In this document: positions 1 through 11,983 of the stretch, piece by piece
Layout of the letters: every line of letters starts with the position of its first letter
Position numbering within the stretch: position 1 is the stretch's first letter
NCBI GenBank assembly: GCA_950097015.1
Contig: CATNEN010000008.1
Coordinates: forward strand, 1,364,001 to 1,428,000
Reading direction: 5' to 3'
DNA: 64,000 bases
Source of the DNA: Macrostomum hystrix
Taxonomy: Eukaryota > Platyhelminthes > Macrostomidae
The notes under the pieces: model-generated
Told to the model about the DNA's origin: nothing
What the model saw: the letters and a program-made list of their open reading frames with translations, nothing else
Databases searched by the model: none
Position numbers and translations under genes: made by a program

Positions 1-290
1 AGGATTTGGGGGAGCTGACGGAACTACCAGAGGATTTGGGGGAGCTGAAGAATCTACCAGAGGATTTGGGAGAAGTTGACGAGTTTACCAGAGGATTTGG
101 GGGAGCTGACGGATCTACCAGAGGATTTGAGGGAGTTGACGGATCTACCAGAGGATTTGAGGGAGTTGACGGATCTACCAGAGGATTTGGGAGAAGTTGA
201 CGAGTCTACCAGAGGATTTGGGGGAGCTGACGGATCTACCAGAGGATTTGGGGGAGCTGAAGAATCTACCAGAGGATTTGGGAGTGGGTA
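1..290. repeat. 30-bp minisatellite, cut by window edge
   Basis: About ten imperfect copies of a 30-bp unit containing accagaggatttgggggagc, starting before the window. The unit is a multiple of three and free of stops, so it makes spurious open frames on both strands. It ends about 50 bp before the first dynein exon, so it probably sits in a dynein intron. Confidence 0.95.
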
Positions 291-343
291 TTTTAAAACC
301 CCCCATGGTCTACTGTTAAAAATCTTGCAAACGTCATCCCCAG

Positions 344-2091
344 ATTCGCGATCGCCTTCGCAAGATGGAGCAGCAGCATCGACCGTTGAACATCTTCTTG
401 CGCGTAGAGCTTGACACAATGCGCCGATTGCTCAGTAGAGCACGCGCCGAACTCTCCGCTCTGGCCTGTGCTGGACCCGACGCCGCCTCAGCCGCTACTG
501 ACCTCTCCGACGCCGAGCTGGCAGTTCTTGAAGCCCTTCGGCAGCGTCAGGTGCCGGTCGATTGGCTGCGAATTGCTTGTAATGACAGCATCGAAATCGG
601 CGGAAGCCTGGCCGTCTGGCTCTCCGATCTGCGCGAAAGGCACGCTCAGCTGCGAAGCTGGCTGCTCGAAGGCCGCCCGCCGGCGGCTCACTGGCTGCCC
701 GGCTACTTCCGTCCGGCGGCGTTTCTCACCGCGCTGCGGCAAGAGGCGGTGCGAGCCAGGCGCGGCTGGTCGCTGGAAACCGTGCAGCTGGCCAGCGATG
801 TGACTCGCCTGTCCAAGTGAGCGCCAGGACTCCCTGGGGATCGGAAGTTTCCCCACATAGTTTCTAGGAATCAGGAGATTTCCCCATGGTTTCTTGGAAT
901 CGGGAGACTTCCTAAATGGATTCTAGGAATCGGGGGATTTCCTCAATTGATTCTAGGAATCGGGGGATTTCCTAAATTGATTCTAGGAATCGGAGGATTT
1001 CCTAAATGGATTCTAGGAATAGGAAGATTTCCTAACTGGATTCTAGGAATCTTGAGATTTCTTAAATGGTTTCTAGGAATGGGGGGATTTCCTAAATGGA
1101 TTCTAGGAATCGGGGGATTTCCTCAATTGATTCTAGGAATCGGGGGATTTCCTAAATTCATTCTAGGAATCGGGGGATTTCCTAAATGGATTCTAGGAAA
1201 AGGAAGATTTCCTAAATGGATTCTAGGAATCTGGAGATTTCCTAAATGGATTCTAGGAATCGGGGGATTTCCTCAATTGATTCTAGGAATCGGGGGATTT
1301 CCTAAATGGATTCTAGGAATAGGAAGATTTCCTAAATGGATTCTAGGAATCTTGAGATTTCTTAAATGGATTCTAGGAATCGGGGGATTTCCTAAATGGA
1401 TTCTAAGAATCAGAATATTTCCTAAATGGATTCTAGGAATCGGGGGATTTCCTAAATGGATTCTAGGAATCGGGGGATTTCCTAAATGGATTCTAAGAAT
1501 CGGAATATTTCCTAAATGGATTCTAGGAATCGGGGGATTTCCTAAATGTATTCTAGGAATCGGGGGATTTCCTAAATGGATTCTAGGAATCGGGGGGATT
1601 TCCTAAATGGATTCTAGGAATCGGGAGATTTCCACGTGGATTCTAGGAATAGGTGGATTCCCCACATGGGTTCCAATTTTCGCGGGACCAGTTCTGGAAG
1701 AAAGCTTCTATCCACTCCGTTTTTTTCAACCGTCGCGCGCAGAGAGGAGACCCACGTCGCACCGCCCGACGGTGTCTTCGTCCACGGCCTGTCGCTTGAC
1801 GGTGCCGGGTGGGACAGGCGCAACTGCCGCCTGACGGAGCCAGCCCCGAAGTCCGGGCCGACGCAGCTGCCGCTGGTGCACCTGTTTGCCGTGTCTGGCA
1901 TCTCCGCCGGCGGAGGGGTCGCCACCGGCCTGTACGAGTGCCCGGTGTACACTCGACCCGAGCGAAGCCATCGGACTCAGCTGTGCTGCCTCCAGCTGCG
2001 AAGTCAGCGAGAACCGGAGCACTGGACGCTGCGTGGCGTCGCCGCTGTGCTGACGTCAGCCGGCGCGACCGCCTGTGACACTGGAAAGTGA
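344..2091 (+). CDS. axonemal dynein heavy chain, C-terminal two exons (DNAH5/DNAH8 class)
   Basis: 3' end of an outer-dynein-arm heavy chain, the ciliary motor ATPase; only the extreme C-terminus of the roughly 4,500-residue protein lies here. Exon A is 344-816: acceptor ccccag just before, donor gtgagc after two bases of a codon. Exon B is 1743-2091, acceptor gcgcag, ending in TGA. The junction joins AA+A into Lys and the frame runs on. Diagnostic motifs seen are PLNIFLRVELDTMRRLL, WLSDLRERHAQLRSWLLEGRP, GYFRPAAFLTALRQE, VFVHGLSLDGAGWDRRN, LYECPVYTRPERS and EHWTLRGVA, which match the dynein C-terminal domain. The QLPLVHLFAV plus CPVY spacing is closest to DNAH5/8 from memory of the families. 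The last residues (VLTSAGATACDTGK) differ from the usual short ending. The 926-bp intron is mostly minisatellite. Confidence 0.93.
843..1672. repeat. 30-bp minisatellite in dynein intron
   Basis: About 28 copies of a 30-bp unit containing ggattctaggaatcggggga and ttcctaaat. Unit length is a multiple of three, so a 219-codon open frame results; it is a shadow of the repeat. The array fills most of the intron between the last two dynein exons. Confidence 0.97.
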
Positions 2092-2159
2092 CGGAAGAAA
2101 ATTGACTGTCATTTTTTAACTGACGTCAGATTTTTAATCAATCTATCACTTTTACTATA

Positions 2160-2410
2160 CATACTAGTAGGCTACAATCACTAGTTCACGACTTGTAGGT
2201 CGCGAGTTCGATTCCCGACTCCACTGGAAGGATTAATCGATTAATTAACAGTTAATACAGCTGTTAAATAGGTACCAGCATTAGCTAGGGTAATTGAGGG
2301 TGGGTGTGGCGTCCACCCCCAGTCCATGGACTGAACAGCTGTACGCAGCATTCAGATGCGCCGCGCAATAGCTGCCGCACGCACATCTGGCCCAATTGGG
2401 ACAGGTATGA
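2160..2410 (+). mobile_element. tRNA-derived SINE, copy 1
   Basis: Head with a B-box-like segment (gagttcgattcccgactcc), then a body with ggtaccagcattagc and tccatggactgaacagctgt. The same head and body recur at 12838-13040, which defines a dispersed family. The head and the pol III-type B box point to a tRNA ancestor. No clear target duplication was found. Confidence 0.75.
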
Positions 2411-2900
2411 CAAATTTCTATAGTTCAATACAATAACGCAAGGATCATTGGGCTAGAAGCATAATCTTGTTCGAGTTTATTCTATTTTAAGTTACCTAAA
2501 TTAACATCATTTTTTATTTTATGCTGTAAACCTTTTCTGAAACTAAGAAAGCTAAAGAGTTACATTAAAAAAATCTAAAACTTGACTAAAACAGCCTTTC
2601 ATTAACCGAAATTTCGTTTTTTGCTTAAGTTAATCCGACACACTTATTTTAATCAGAAACCATTTTTTAAGATCAATCTAAGGTCAAACTTTAGTGAGAC
2701 CTATCGATGCGAGTTTTAATTGAACTTGGTTGCAAAAAAGGCTGATGAAAATCGTTAATTACTCAGATAATTATCGCAGTATCAGTGTCTTGGCTTCTTT
2801 TCATGGCTTCTAGTCACGCGCTTCCTAGTTGCAGAAAACTGATGAAACTAGTCAAAGATTGACATTTTGAGTTTTGAGTCATGAAAATGCTTTACTAGAT
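2411..2900. other. AT-rich non-coding stretch
   Basis: No gene, RNA or repeat array is visible here. Confidence 0.6.
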
Positions 2901-2902
2901 TA

Positions 2903-3150
2903 ATGAAGACTTGAATAAGACTTGAGTAAGACTTGAGTAAGACTTGAATAAGACTTGAGTAAGACTTGAGTAAGACTTGAGTAAGACTTGAATAAGACTT
3001 GAGTAAGACTTGAATAAGACTTGAATAAGACTTGAGTAAGACTTGAGTAAGACTTGAATAAGACTTGAGTAAGACTTGAGTAAGACTTGAGTAAGACTTG
3101 AGTAAGACTTGAGTAAGACTTGAGTAAGACTTGAGTAAGACTTGAGTAAG
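2903..3150. repeat. 11-bp minisatellite
   Basis: About 22 copies of acttgagtaag, with acttgaataag as the main variant. The unit has no stop codon on the minus strand, so overlapping frames stay open there; these are not genes. Confidence 0.95.
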
Positions 3151-3229
3151 AAGCAAAATCTATTTTGAGTAGACTTACTACGGGCCATCATGATGTCAAG
3201 AAAGTGAAGTTGTCGTTCAGCTTACACCG

Positions 3230-3420
3230 ACAAGGGCCAAGCCACAAGGAGTGTACAGAGTGCAGTGAGAGTGTACACTGCCTGACAAATAATCATTTTG
3301 CTGCAGCCAGCGAGGAAGCAATTCTGCTCATTCTGCTGACTACTGAGCACACACACACACACACAGGTGAGTACATCTGCCCTGACTTTCTCATCGCCAA
3401 GCCGAATGAATGTGACCTCA
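3230..3420 (-). repeat. dispersed repeat family GTGTACAC, copy 1
   Basis: Contains gagagtgtacactgcctgac and, inverted, agtcagggcagatgtactca followed by a (TG)n run and gctcagtagtcagcag. The same order agtcagggcagatgtaca ... gctcagcagtcagcaa occurs at 22.9 kb, and a related one at 49.7 kb. Probably an old SINE or MITE-like family. A short (AC)n run lies at about 3350-3365. Confidence 0.5.
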
Positions 3421-3444
3421 CCGCGGAATCGAACTTAAGGACCG

Positions 3445-3935
3445 AAGAGATGAGGAGAGAGATGAGGAGAGAGATGGGGAGAGAGATGGGGAGAGAGATG
3501 CGAGAGAGATGGGGAGAGAGATGCGAGAGAGATGGGGAGAGAGATGCGAGAGAGATGGGGAGAGAGATAGGAGAGAGATGGGGAGAGAGATGGGGAGAGA
3601 GATGGGGAGAGAGATGGGGAGAGAGATGGGGAGAGAGATGGGGAGAGAGATGGGGAGAGAGATGGGGAGAGAGATGGGGAGAGAGATGGGGAGAGAGATG
3701 GGGAGAGAGGGGAGAGATGAAGAGAGAGGGGAGAGATGAAGAGAGAGATAAAGAGAGAGGTGTGGAGAGAGATGGGGAGAGATGGGGAGAGAGAGGTGTG
3801 GAGAGAGATGGGGAGAGGGATGGGGAGAGAGATGGGGAGAGAGATGGGGAGAGAGATGGGGAGAGATGGGGAGAGAGAGGGGGAGAATTGGAAGAGATGG
3901 GGAAAGATGAAGACAGAGATGGGGAGAAGATATTT
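3445..3935. repeat. 12-bp minisatellite (gagagatgggga)
   Basis: About 40 copies of a purine-only 12-bp unit with lapses (gcgagagagatg, gagagatgaaga). Long Arg/Glu/Met and Ser/Pro frames through it are artefacts. The same unit returns at 4.74-5.03 kb. Confidence 0.95.
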
Positions 3936-4537
3936 ATGGCCATCTCATTGATACATTTCGGCTTAAAAATGTGTCATTCAACTACAAGCTGGTATTTTTT
4001 CTAACATAATTTAAGCAGTCACTGGCAATCATCGTCCCATTTCGTTTTCGGCTTAACAAACTCTGAAAAGCTAGTTTTTGGTCGAAATTTGTGCAGTAGT
4101 ATGCATATGACGATTACATAATCATCGCTCGCTGCTTTTTAATGAAGAATTGAGAAACCGAGCAAGCTAAACGCGATATAGTCTAATACGAGTTTGCTTT
4201 TGTCGTTGGATGCGTGGGAGCATTTGATTGGGAGAGAAAATAAGAGAGAAGAGAGAAGAGAGAGCGAGTTTGAGTTGCATATACTCAAGAGTATGAAAGT
4301 TCGTGTGCTTTTCATTTTCACAGAACTGCCGCTTTCGCCGTTGGTGCTGTGTGTGGCCATACTGTCGTGCGTGTTTATGATGTAATCAACACTTTTGTTA
4401 GAAGTGAGAAACACAGAGAGCGCGATTGTTGGGTGAGAGATTTGGTCTAGATCTCATGCAAGTATTTTTTCCAGATCTTTATTTTTATTAAAAATTCTTA
4501 TCGCAGATCTTCATTTATTATATGAATTATTATATTG
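3936..4537. other. unique spacer between two purine satellites
   Basis: No supported gene. Open frames of 60 to 90 codons on both strands have no recognisable content. Confidence 0.55.
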
Positions 4538-5030
4538 GGTGAGAGATGGGGACAGATGTGGGGAGAGAGATGGGGACAGATGTGGGGAGAGAGATGGGGA
4601 CAGATGTGGGGAGAGAGATGGGGACAGATGTGGGGAGAGAGATGGGGACAGATGTGGGGAGAGAGATGGGGATAGATGTGAGGAGAGAGATGGGGACAGA
4701 TGTGGGGAGAGAGATGGGGAGAGATTTGGGGAGTGAGGTAAAGGGAGAGAGATGGGGAGAGAGATGGGGAGAGAGATGGGGAGAGAGATGGGGAGAGAGA
4801 TGGGGAGAGAGATGGGGAGAGAGATGGGGAGAGAGATAGGGAGAGAGATGGTGAGAGAGATGGTGAGAGAGATGGGGAGAGAGATGGGGAGAGAGATGGT
4901 GAGACAGATGGGGAGAGAGATGGGGAGAGAGATGGGGAGAGAGATGGGGAGAGAGATGGGGAGAGAGATAGGGAGAGAGATGGAGAGAGAGATAGGGAGA
5001 GAGATAAGGAGAGATATGGAGAGAGCCTTA
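4538..5030. repeat. 24-bp and 12-bp composite purine minisatellite
   Basis: First part (4538-4735) is gagagagatggggacagatg plus tggg, a 24-bp unit. Second part (4745-5030) is the 12-bp gagagatgggga unit shared with 3.45-3.93 kb. A 24-mer probably arose from a mutated pair of 12-mers. Confidence 0.95.
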
Positions 5031-6072
5031 CAGAGGTACCAAACGTAGTTAATAAGTCATCCCGATGCGCGTACATTACTTCGTCCAAATTTCGCGCAAT
5101 ATTTTTACGGCTGGCTAGTTTTTAACTCATAACTTATTGGCGTTATGAGTTCAGACATTTTTTGTACCGTTATTGTGGAGTAGATTTCATGAACAGTCTC
5201 AGAGACTACATAAAATTTCAGCTGTTTGCAAATTGCTTTGTTACATTAAGCATTAAAAAATGGTTTGCCTTCTTTTTTGGAATTTTAGAATTTATATTTG
5301 TTACATTTTGTTACAATAAAATAAAATTGCGCAGACCAGAAAATATATAGGAGCTATGCTAAAAATTTAATATATTCACACGCCCTCGAGGCTGCTAAGG
5401 GCCTCTCATCAGTCATTGGCTGACTGACTAGCCAATAGGAGAAGGCCTAGAGAGTGGTCATAAAGTCCTAAGCCGTGTGTGTTGGCCAGCGAGAGAAATC
5501 CTGACACACAATTTAGGCACCTAATAGTGCTGAGATTTCTTCACTGCTTGGCCTAGGTGACGTATAATGTAGAGAGAGTTATATTTGCTATATAGGTCAT
5601 CAATTTTAATCGTTGAATAAGAAATCACTGCAAAGTCTGCATCGACTGCTGTTCTTTCGCAATAAGCCACTTTTTTTAGGTAAGGTTTGGGGCATGAATT
5701 TTTTAATCAACTCAAATGATTTGTGGTTCTCGATGGTCGTGATTGATTGGGCAGTAATATTCTGGCATTTCCCACACCATTTTTTGCCAATTGCCTAAAT
5801 CCTAAGTGTAAATAATTGATAGACAGTCAGTAGCAGCTAAATATCCAGTGAAAATATTCCCATATCTCTAGCAAGATCTATAAGGGAGATTCATTTTTAA
5901 CCATCGTTCTTTAGACGCGGACTTTCTGTGAGTCAGGGATCAGATCCCTATTTTGTTCTCCAATTACTAAATTAGCTTTCTGCTTTTGTATGAATTTTTT
6001 ATGTTTTATTTTTCCCTTCTAACCGAAAGTCTTGTGTATACTAGATAAATGAAATATCTATGAAATGAAATA
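5031..6072. other. non-coding stretch
   Basis: AT-rich, no gene recognised. About 5380-5540 is more GC-rich (gcctctcatcagtcattggc) and could be an old repeat, but I find no second copy in the window. Confidence 0.5.
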
Positions 6073-7021
6073 AACCTTTTTAACAATTTTTTTGGACATA
6101 AGTGAAGTTTTTTTAGTCCTTGGCCAGCTCAGTCCTAGAAAAGTGAGTTTGATTTAGTCAGCACTCGGGTTTACCGTAGACAATAGTAGAGAAATGATAT
6201 CGATTTAGTCAAGTCCCGCGTTTTTAAACAGTTCCATGACTTGATTTTAGTCAAACGTGAATTTTATTTAGTCATCATGGCGGCAGCTGTAGGCATTCGC
6301 AGAGTTACAATCTATGAGCAGGACCGGCGAAGACTCATCGACGCCTTTTTGGCAATGTCGATTGGCAGCAACTAGCGAGACAGCTGAACATTCCACGTCA
6401 GCCTGCCAGAAATGTTATCGTTAAATACGAACAAAGTGGACGCGTTCCGGCATTGAGATAAGGTGGAAATAAGCCAAAAGCTATAACTGAAGCTATGCTC
6501 GACAGCCCTGTTGAATTTGTTGGTGAAACACCCACCATGACGCTCAATGACATGCGGCAGCTAGGCGACAGGAACGCTGCAAACGCACTTGGCATCAATC
6601 TACAAGAACACCGCGCCCGCATTCTTGAGCGCGAACATGAGTCGAGTATGGCAGCTGTCACACAGCCTCACTGCGAAGCCTGGCATCGTGAGAGCCTTCG
6701 GTACATAACCCGCTGCATTGCCATGGAAGACATTGTTGATTAAATTGAAAAGGGGAAGTGTCGTGACATAAAGTTTTTGGTTTTCGTTGTTCTTGTTTAA
6801 GCTTTCGGCTCATGGCTATAACGAATAAATAAAATTCACTTTGACCTAATAAAATATACAAAAAAACTGATTTAGAGGGACTTGACTAAATCGATATCAT
6901 TTCTTTACTATTGTCTACGGTAAACCCCGAGTGCTGACTAAATCAAACTCACTTTTCTAGGACTGAGCTGGCCAGGGACTAAATAAGCTTCACTTATGTC
7001 CAAAAAAATTGTTAAAAGGTA
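6073..7021 (+). mobile_element. Tc1/mariner-like element with ~145-bp terminal inverted repeats
   Basis: Positions 6073-6217 and 6877-7021 are inverted copies of each other over about 145 bp with few mismatches. Both contain tttttggacataagtgaag, tggccagctcagtcctag, gatttagtcagcactcgg and gatatcgatttagtcaagtc. TA dinucleotides flank both ends (6071-6072 and 7022-7023), as expected for the IS630/Tc1/mariner group. The 660-bp interior keeps only a decayed transposase N-terminus, so the copy is non-autonomous. Confidence 0.85.
6277..6741 (+). pseudogene. decayed Tc1-like transposase, N-terminal DNA-binding part
   Basis: Starting at an ATG at 6277, the sequence reads DRRRLIDAFL, then breaks frame near 6350. 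It resumes in other frames with RQLNIP..ARNVIVKYEQSGRVPAL, NKPKAITEAM and GETPTMTLNDMRQ. This order matches the helix-turn-helix start of Tc1-like transposases. At least two frameshifts and in-frame stops are present, and no DDE/D catalytic domain is visible before the right inverted repeat. It is not functional. Confidence 0.75.
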
Positions 7022-7023
7022 TA

Positions 7024-8112
7024 GTATTGGACTAGAATCTTCTGCTTTCGGGAGCAGCAGCAGCAGCAGTGAACTACAACGCACACATCCAACAATTGTG
7101 CTGCTTAATTTCTTCTCTCTTATTCAAGCAAGCAAGATTTTAGACTCCAGGATGCGGGTAAATTCAGGGCAGTGCACAATGAGCAGGCATTTCTAAAGGA
7201 TTTGTGTGTGAGGGGAATTTTCCCACTTCCATTTGCTCTTCTCATCTCATCTTTTGAACGGAATTGGAAATCTACTGGGTCCTAGTTGGAATCGCCTGTA
7301 ATATAGGAAAGAAAGAATTGCCCCACTCACCCCAGACGACTTGTCAATCTTTGAGTAGACTGATTTGGAATGCTTCTGTTCCTTCTCTCTGACCAACGGG
7401 TCTCGGTGCTCAGCACTCAATGGGACAGCATTCTAAACGCAGTAATTGTTCAGAACAGACTGACAACTGCTCCGCCCAACCACAAGATCCTAAGATCTTT
7501 TTTAAAGTGCCCATCTAAAGCCCAATTGTGTATTGACAACCTGGTGCGTTATTTAAGTGCGTTTCCAAACGCAATCGAAATCTCTCTCTTTTATTGGCGG
7601 AAAAAACTAATTGGCAGACAGAAACACTATTCCCGAGGCTTACTCAATTACCTGAGACTGAGAACCTATTGCTGCTTTAGTCAGTTAAGTGTAGATCAAT
7701 AGATCTACACTTAATATTGCACAGTTTGGTTGGCACTTCGCCGGACACCCAAAATCGCAAAGTTTGTTTGACTTTACTTAATATATCTCTCTCTTGTCCC
7801 ATTGAGGGTCCTCTATCTTCAACCGTTAGCGGCTGTGTCATCTCTTCACTCAAATAGCAGCGAAAGCCTCTATATAGACGGTTTGAATGTAGGCTAGAAA
7901 AAGTCAGAGCTCAGAGCAAACTCAAGCAATCTTTAATTAATCGACTGGACTGCTGAGTAGTCAACTCAAACTTTGAGTTTGAGTTTGAGTCTGAGTGTTT
8001 GAGTCTTTTTCTGTGCACCTAATACTTGGCTATTATAAAAAAGCGATTCTCGCAACAGTGGTGCCTTTTTTATCACATTCCATCGCAGATTTCAACGCTA
8101 AGAGGATCAAGG
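7024..8112. other. upstream region of the protocadherin gene
   Basis: Contains a short (cag)n run near 7061-7076 and a small ttgagtttgag repeat at 7965-8005. A 110-codon open frame at 7370-7702 has no recognised domain and is not called. No promoter element could be assigned. Confidence 0.5.
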
Positions 8113-11100
8113 ATGTTGGTAAAAATATTCCTATTGCTTCTGCTATTTCACCTGGCCCGTTGCGCTTCACAATCCGTGATCTACCTGACCAGACAGACGA
8201 TTCGCGAAGGTAATAGCAGGGAGTTTCGGTTAGATGCTTTGTCGCTCGTCCGTCTCGATATGCCCGACGCCGTGCGAATCGGCTTCTACAAATCTGCGCC
8301 GCCATTCGCCATCGAATCCGAGAGCGTCGTTGTGCTGCACGGCCCGCTGGACCGCGAGCAGCTGTGCAAGCCGCCGCAGAGACCGTCGCCTTGCGCAGAC
8401 GAGGACGCGAGACTCGGCGTCGCGGTCGGTGGTGTCGGCAGCGGCCCAGCCTCCGACTGCTGCGTGCTGCTGCGCCTCGAAGCTCGATCGGCCGGCAGCT
8501 CCAGCGTCCGCGAGTTCAACATCCGGCTAGACATCGAAGATGTCAACGACTCGCCGCCGGTGTTCGACATGTACGCCGAGCACTCGCGCAGTTTCAGCGA
8601 GGGCGAGGGCTCGGCTGGCCAGGAGCTTCGCCTGCCGAGCGCCACGGACGCGGATAGCGTTGAAAACGGCATCCTGGAGTATCGCCTGGCGGATAAGCGG
8701 CCGAACAGCTCCGTGTTCGATAGCTACTTCAGCTTAGTCGACGCTTCCGGTTTGATGTTAAATCTCGAGCCGAAGCTGCGACTGATCCGTTCGTTGGACC
8801 GTGAGCAGGTGGCCCAGTTCTCTTTTGCCCTGCTAGCCGTCGACAGGGGCCGGTCGCAGTTGACCGGCAGTCTGTCCTTCACCGTCTTCGTCACGGACAT
8901 TAACGACCACGCGCCGGAGATCGTCAACTTGCAACCCGGCCGGCGACTTCGCATCAACGAAACGGATGGTCGGTACGGCAAACTCACCGTAGCCACTTTC
9001 GACGTGGTAGATCCTGACTTTGGCGAAAATAGTCGCGTTGCCTGCATGATCCGCTCGGCGACGGGTTTTACTACTCGAGCGGAGCGCTTCTTTGAGGTCG
9101 GCATAGCACCTGGCAGACGGCACAGCGCCTCCCCTGTGCGGTCTACAAACGGTCTCACCAAGTGGGAGCTGCGATCAATCGGACAACTGGACTACGAGGA
9201 GGTCCGCCTGTTCAGCTTCAGCATCGTGGCCAGCGATAGCGGCTCTCCTCGCCTCTCCAGCAGCGTCTCAATGACCGTCGAGCTCATCAACATCGACGAC
9301 CATCCGATGCAGATCAGTTTCCGCAGCCACGGCGGCCAAAAGCAACGCGTCGAAGTCCTGGAAAATCAGGCGCCCGGCGTCAACGTGGCCTCTGTTGAGG
9401 TCCGTGATCGAGACATTGAGCAGCCGTCCGAATACAGACGCATTGAGTGTCGACTGGGCCACACAAGCCAGCAGTACTTTTGCTTGGAGGAGAAGCCGCT
9501 CATCGAAATGCGGGAATTCCGTCTGCGCACAACTGTGACGTTCGACCGCGAGTTGCATGCAGTCTACCAGGTGTTTGTCAACTGCCGCGACATGGACTCG
9601 AGCGCCACCGCCACCGCAACTCTAGAAGTCATTGTTGGCGACCTTAACGACAATCCAGCGCTGCTCAGCTCCGCCGCATATCGCGGCCGTGTCGAAGAAA
9701 ACTGCCAACGAAGAACTCTTGTTGCCATGGAGACTCAAATCGATGCTAAAGACTCTGACACCTACCCGAACAATCAGATTCTTTATCGAATCGTCAGTGG
9801 CGATGGTCAGGAGCCCCTGCCATTCAGCATCAGCGCAAAGGGCGAGCTGTACACCGAAGCCGATCTAGACTACGAGCGGCGCAGGTCCTACACCTTCAAC
9901 GTGACGGCCTACAATCAGAACAACGAGAGCCAATCTAGCACCGCCGAGGTTCGCATTGACGTCGTCGACATGAATGACAATCCGCCAGTAATAGTCGGCC
10001 ATGATATTGGTTATCGGTTCTCAGTGCTGGAGGAAGCCGCACCACTTAGCGTCGGCTTCATCAACGCAACCGACGAAGACACTCAGCCGGAGAATCGACT
10101 GTTGAAGTTCCGCATCTTGTCGCCAGGCGACCGACAGTACGGCCAGCCTCCGCCGGGATTTTTCTACACGCCGGAAACACAGAAGTACTTTACCATTGAC
10201 CAGCGCACCGGCGAGCTCCGGGTTCTGTCTCGCATCGACCGGGAGACGCATCCGCATTTTCAATTCTGCGTACTCGTTGAAAATCAGCGACCACTGCAGC
10301 CGGCGCCGAGGCTCGGCCAGCTGGTTCAACAGCAGGGAACTGTCTCGCCATCCGTCACTACTGTCTATGTGCAGGTGTGTCTGCACTAGGGACTTCTTTA
10401 TCAATTATGGGAGTATTTTTGGTCTAGTCTCCTTGGTTGCAAGCAGTAGCACCTGGCCCATACCGTGTTATAATCGCTGATCATTTTCGTACCCTCAACA
10501 GGTGATCAACGTCAACGACCATCCGCCCCGGCTGTGCCGACAGACCTCGGCCGATTCGCCTCACTCTCCGTCATCCGCGGCTCGCTCGTCAGCCTCCTGC
10601 TCGGAGCCGCTGGCACCGATCACGATCCACTTCGGCGAGTCTGTCGGCATCGCCGTCGGCCACGCCGTCCGCGAGCCCAAGTGCGTCGTCTTCCCCTACG
10701 AGGTGCGCGACGCAGACGACGATCAACCGACCCTGCCAGCTGAGTTCACTCCAAGGCTGGAGAACCTCACTGAACTGGTGGAGGGTCGCTTGGTGCAGGC
10801 GCCGGAGGTCGAATTCAGCCTCGAAGGTCCGCAGACGCTCTGCCTGCGCCGGCTGCCCGTGTCGCAGCTGGAGCGTCAGGAGTTTCGCATGCGGCTCCGA
10901 CTTGAAGACGCCCGATCGCCGGGGCACACCCGCAGCTACGAGTGCCGGGCTCTGATTGTTCGCCTGCGCCAGCCGCCCCCGCCGCCACCGGGCGCGACGG
11001 AGCCGGAGGGCGGCCGACGAAATGGCGCTGCGGATCAGTTCGCCGAGGCGGGAGCGGCAGCCGACAGGCGCCACTTTGTCATCGTGGTGTCGCTGGTCAC

Positions 11101-11949
11101 CATTGTGGTGTTTCTCATTGTGTTCGCATTCGCATTTGTACTTTTCTTCTACGTTAGACGGCTCGATAATTCTCTGGATAAAGGTTCGTCTAAACAATTA
11201 GCACAAGGAGTAAATTTGCTATCGTGTATACGAGTATAGGCGGAAAATATTAGAAGCCATGGGGCAACATTTCCGCAATGTACAGTCATTTCCAACCAGC
11301 CTGCCCTATCCCTTTCCGCAGTGTACAGCCACTCCGAACCCAGTCTGTCCTATCCCTTTCCCCGATGTACAGTCACTCCCAACCAGCCTGTTCTATCCCT
11401 TTCCCCAATGTACAGTCACTCCCAACCAGCCTGCCCTATCCCTTTCCGCAGTGTACACTTCAAGTGTGCATATACTATCGAAGTTAAAAAATGCCATGGT
11501 GTCACAGAAAATCCAAAAAAGTCTGTTTATTCTAAATTTTCTGACTTGTCTAGCATAAAAAATGGACAAAACAATCAGTCACATTCCGGTAAAAAATTTT
11601 GGCTACCATAGCAATAAGCCAATAGATCGAAGATGGAACACTTCTTGTAATGCAAACAAAAGCTTTCACTTCTATTGATCTTTTTTATGTTCTCCTGTTT
11701 TCTACCTCGCTTTGTGCCTGCCTGTTGTCAAACGGTTCCAGAATTGCATCGTTCAGGTCAGAAAGTGAGTGAGAGTGAATGAGTGCGGACATTCGATACT
11801 TAGCCCTATTTACAGTCCCAGCCAGGCTATCACTATAGTCGGTGGCTTTGTTTAAAATCAGTGTTTAAAATGGTTCAACTTTATTAGTTTTCAAATGATA
11901 TCCCAAAACCCAACCATATGCTGGGCAGGGAGGACACACAGATGAAAAT

Positions 11950-11983
<34 letters not shown>

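Noticed and set aside
7370-7702. 110-codon open frame upstream of the protocadherin
   Set aside because: No domain, no splice or start context, AT-rich; likely chance.
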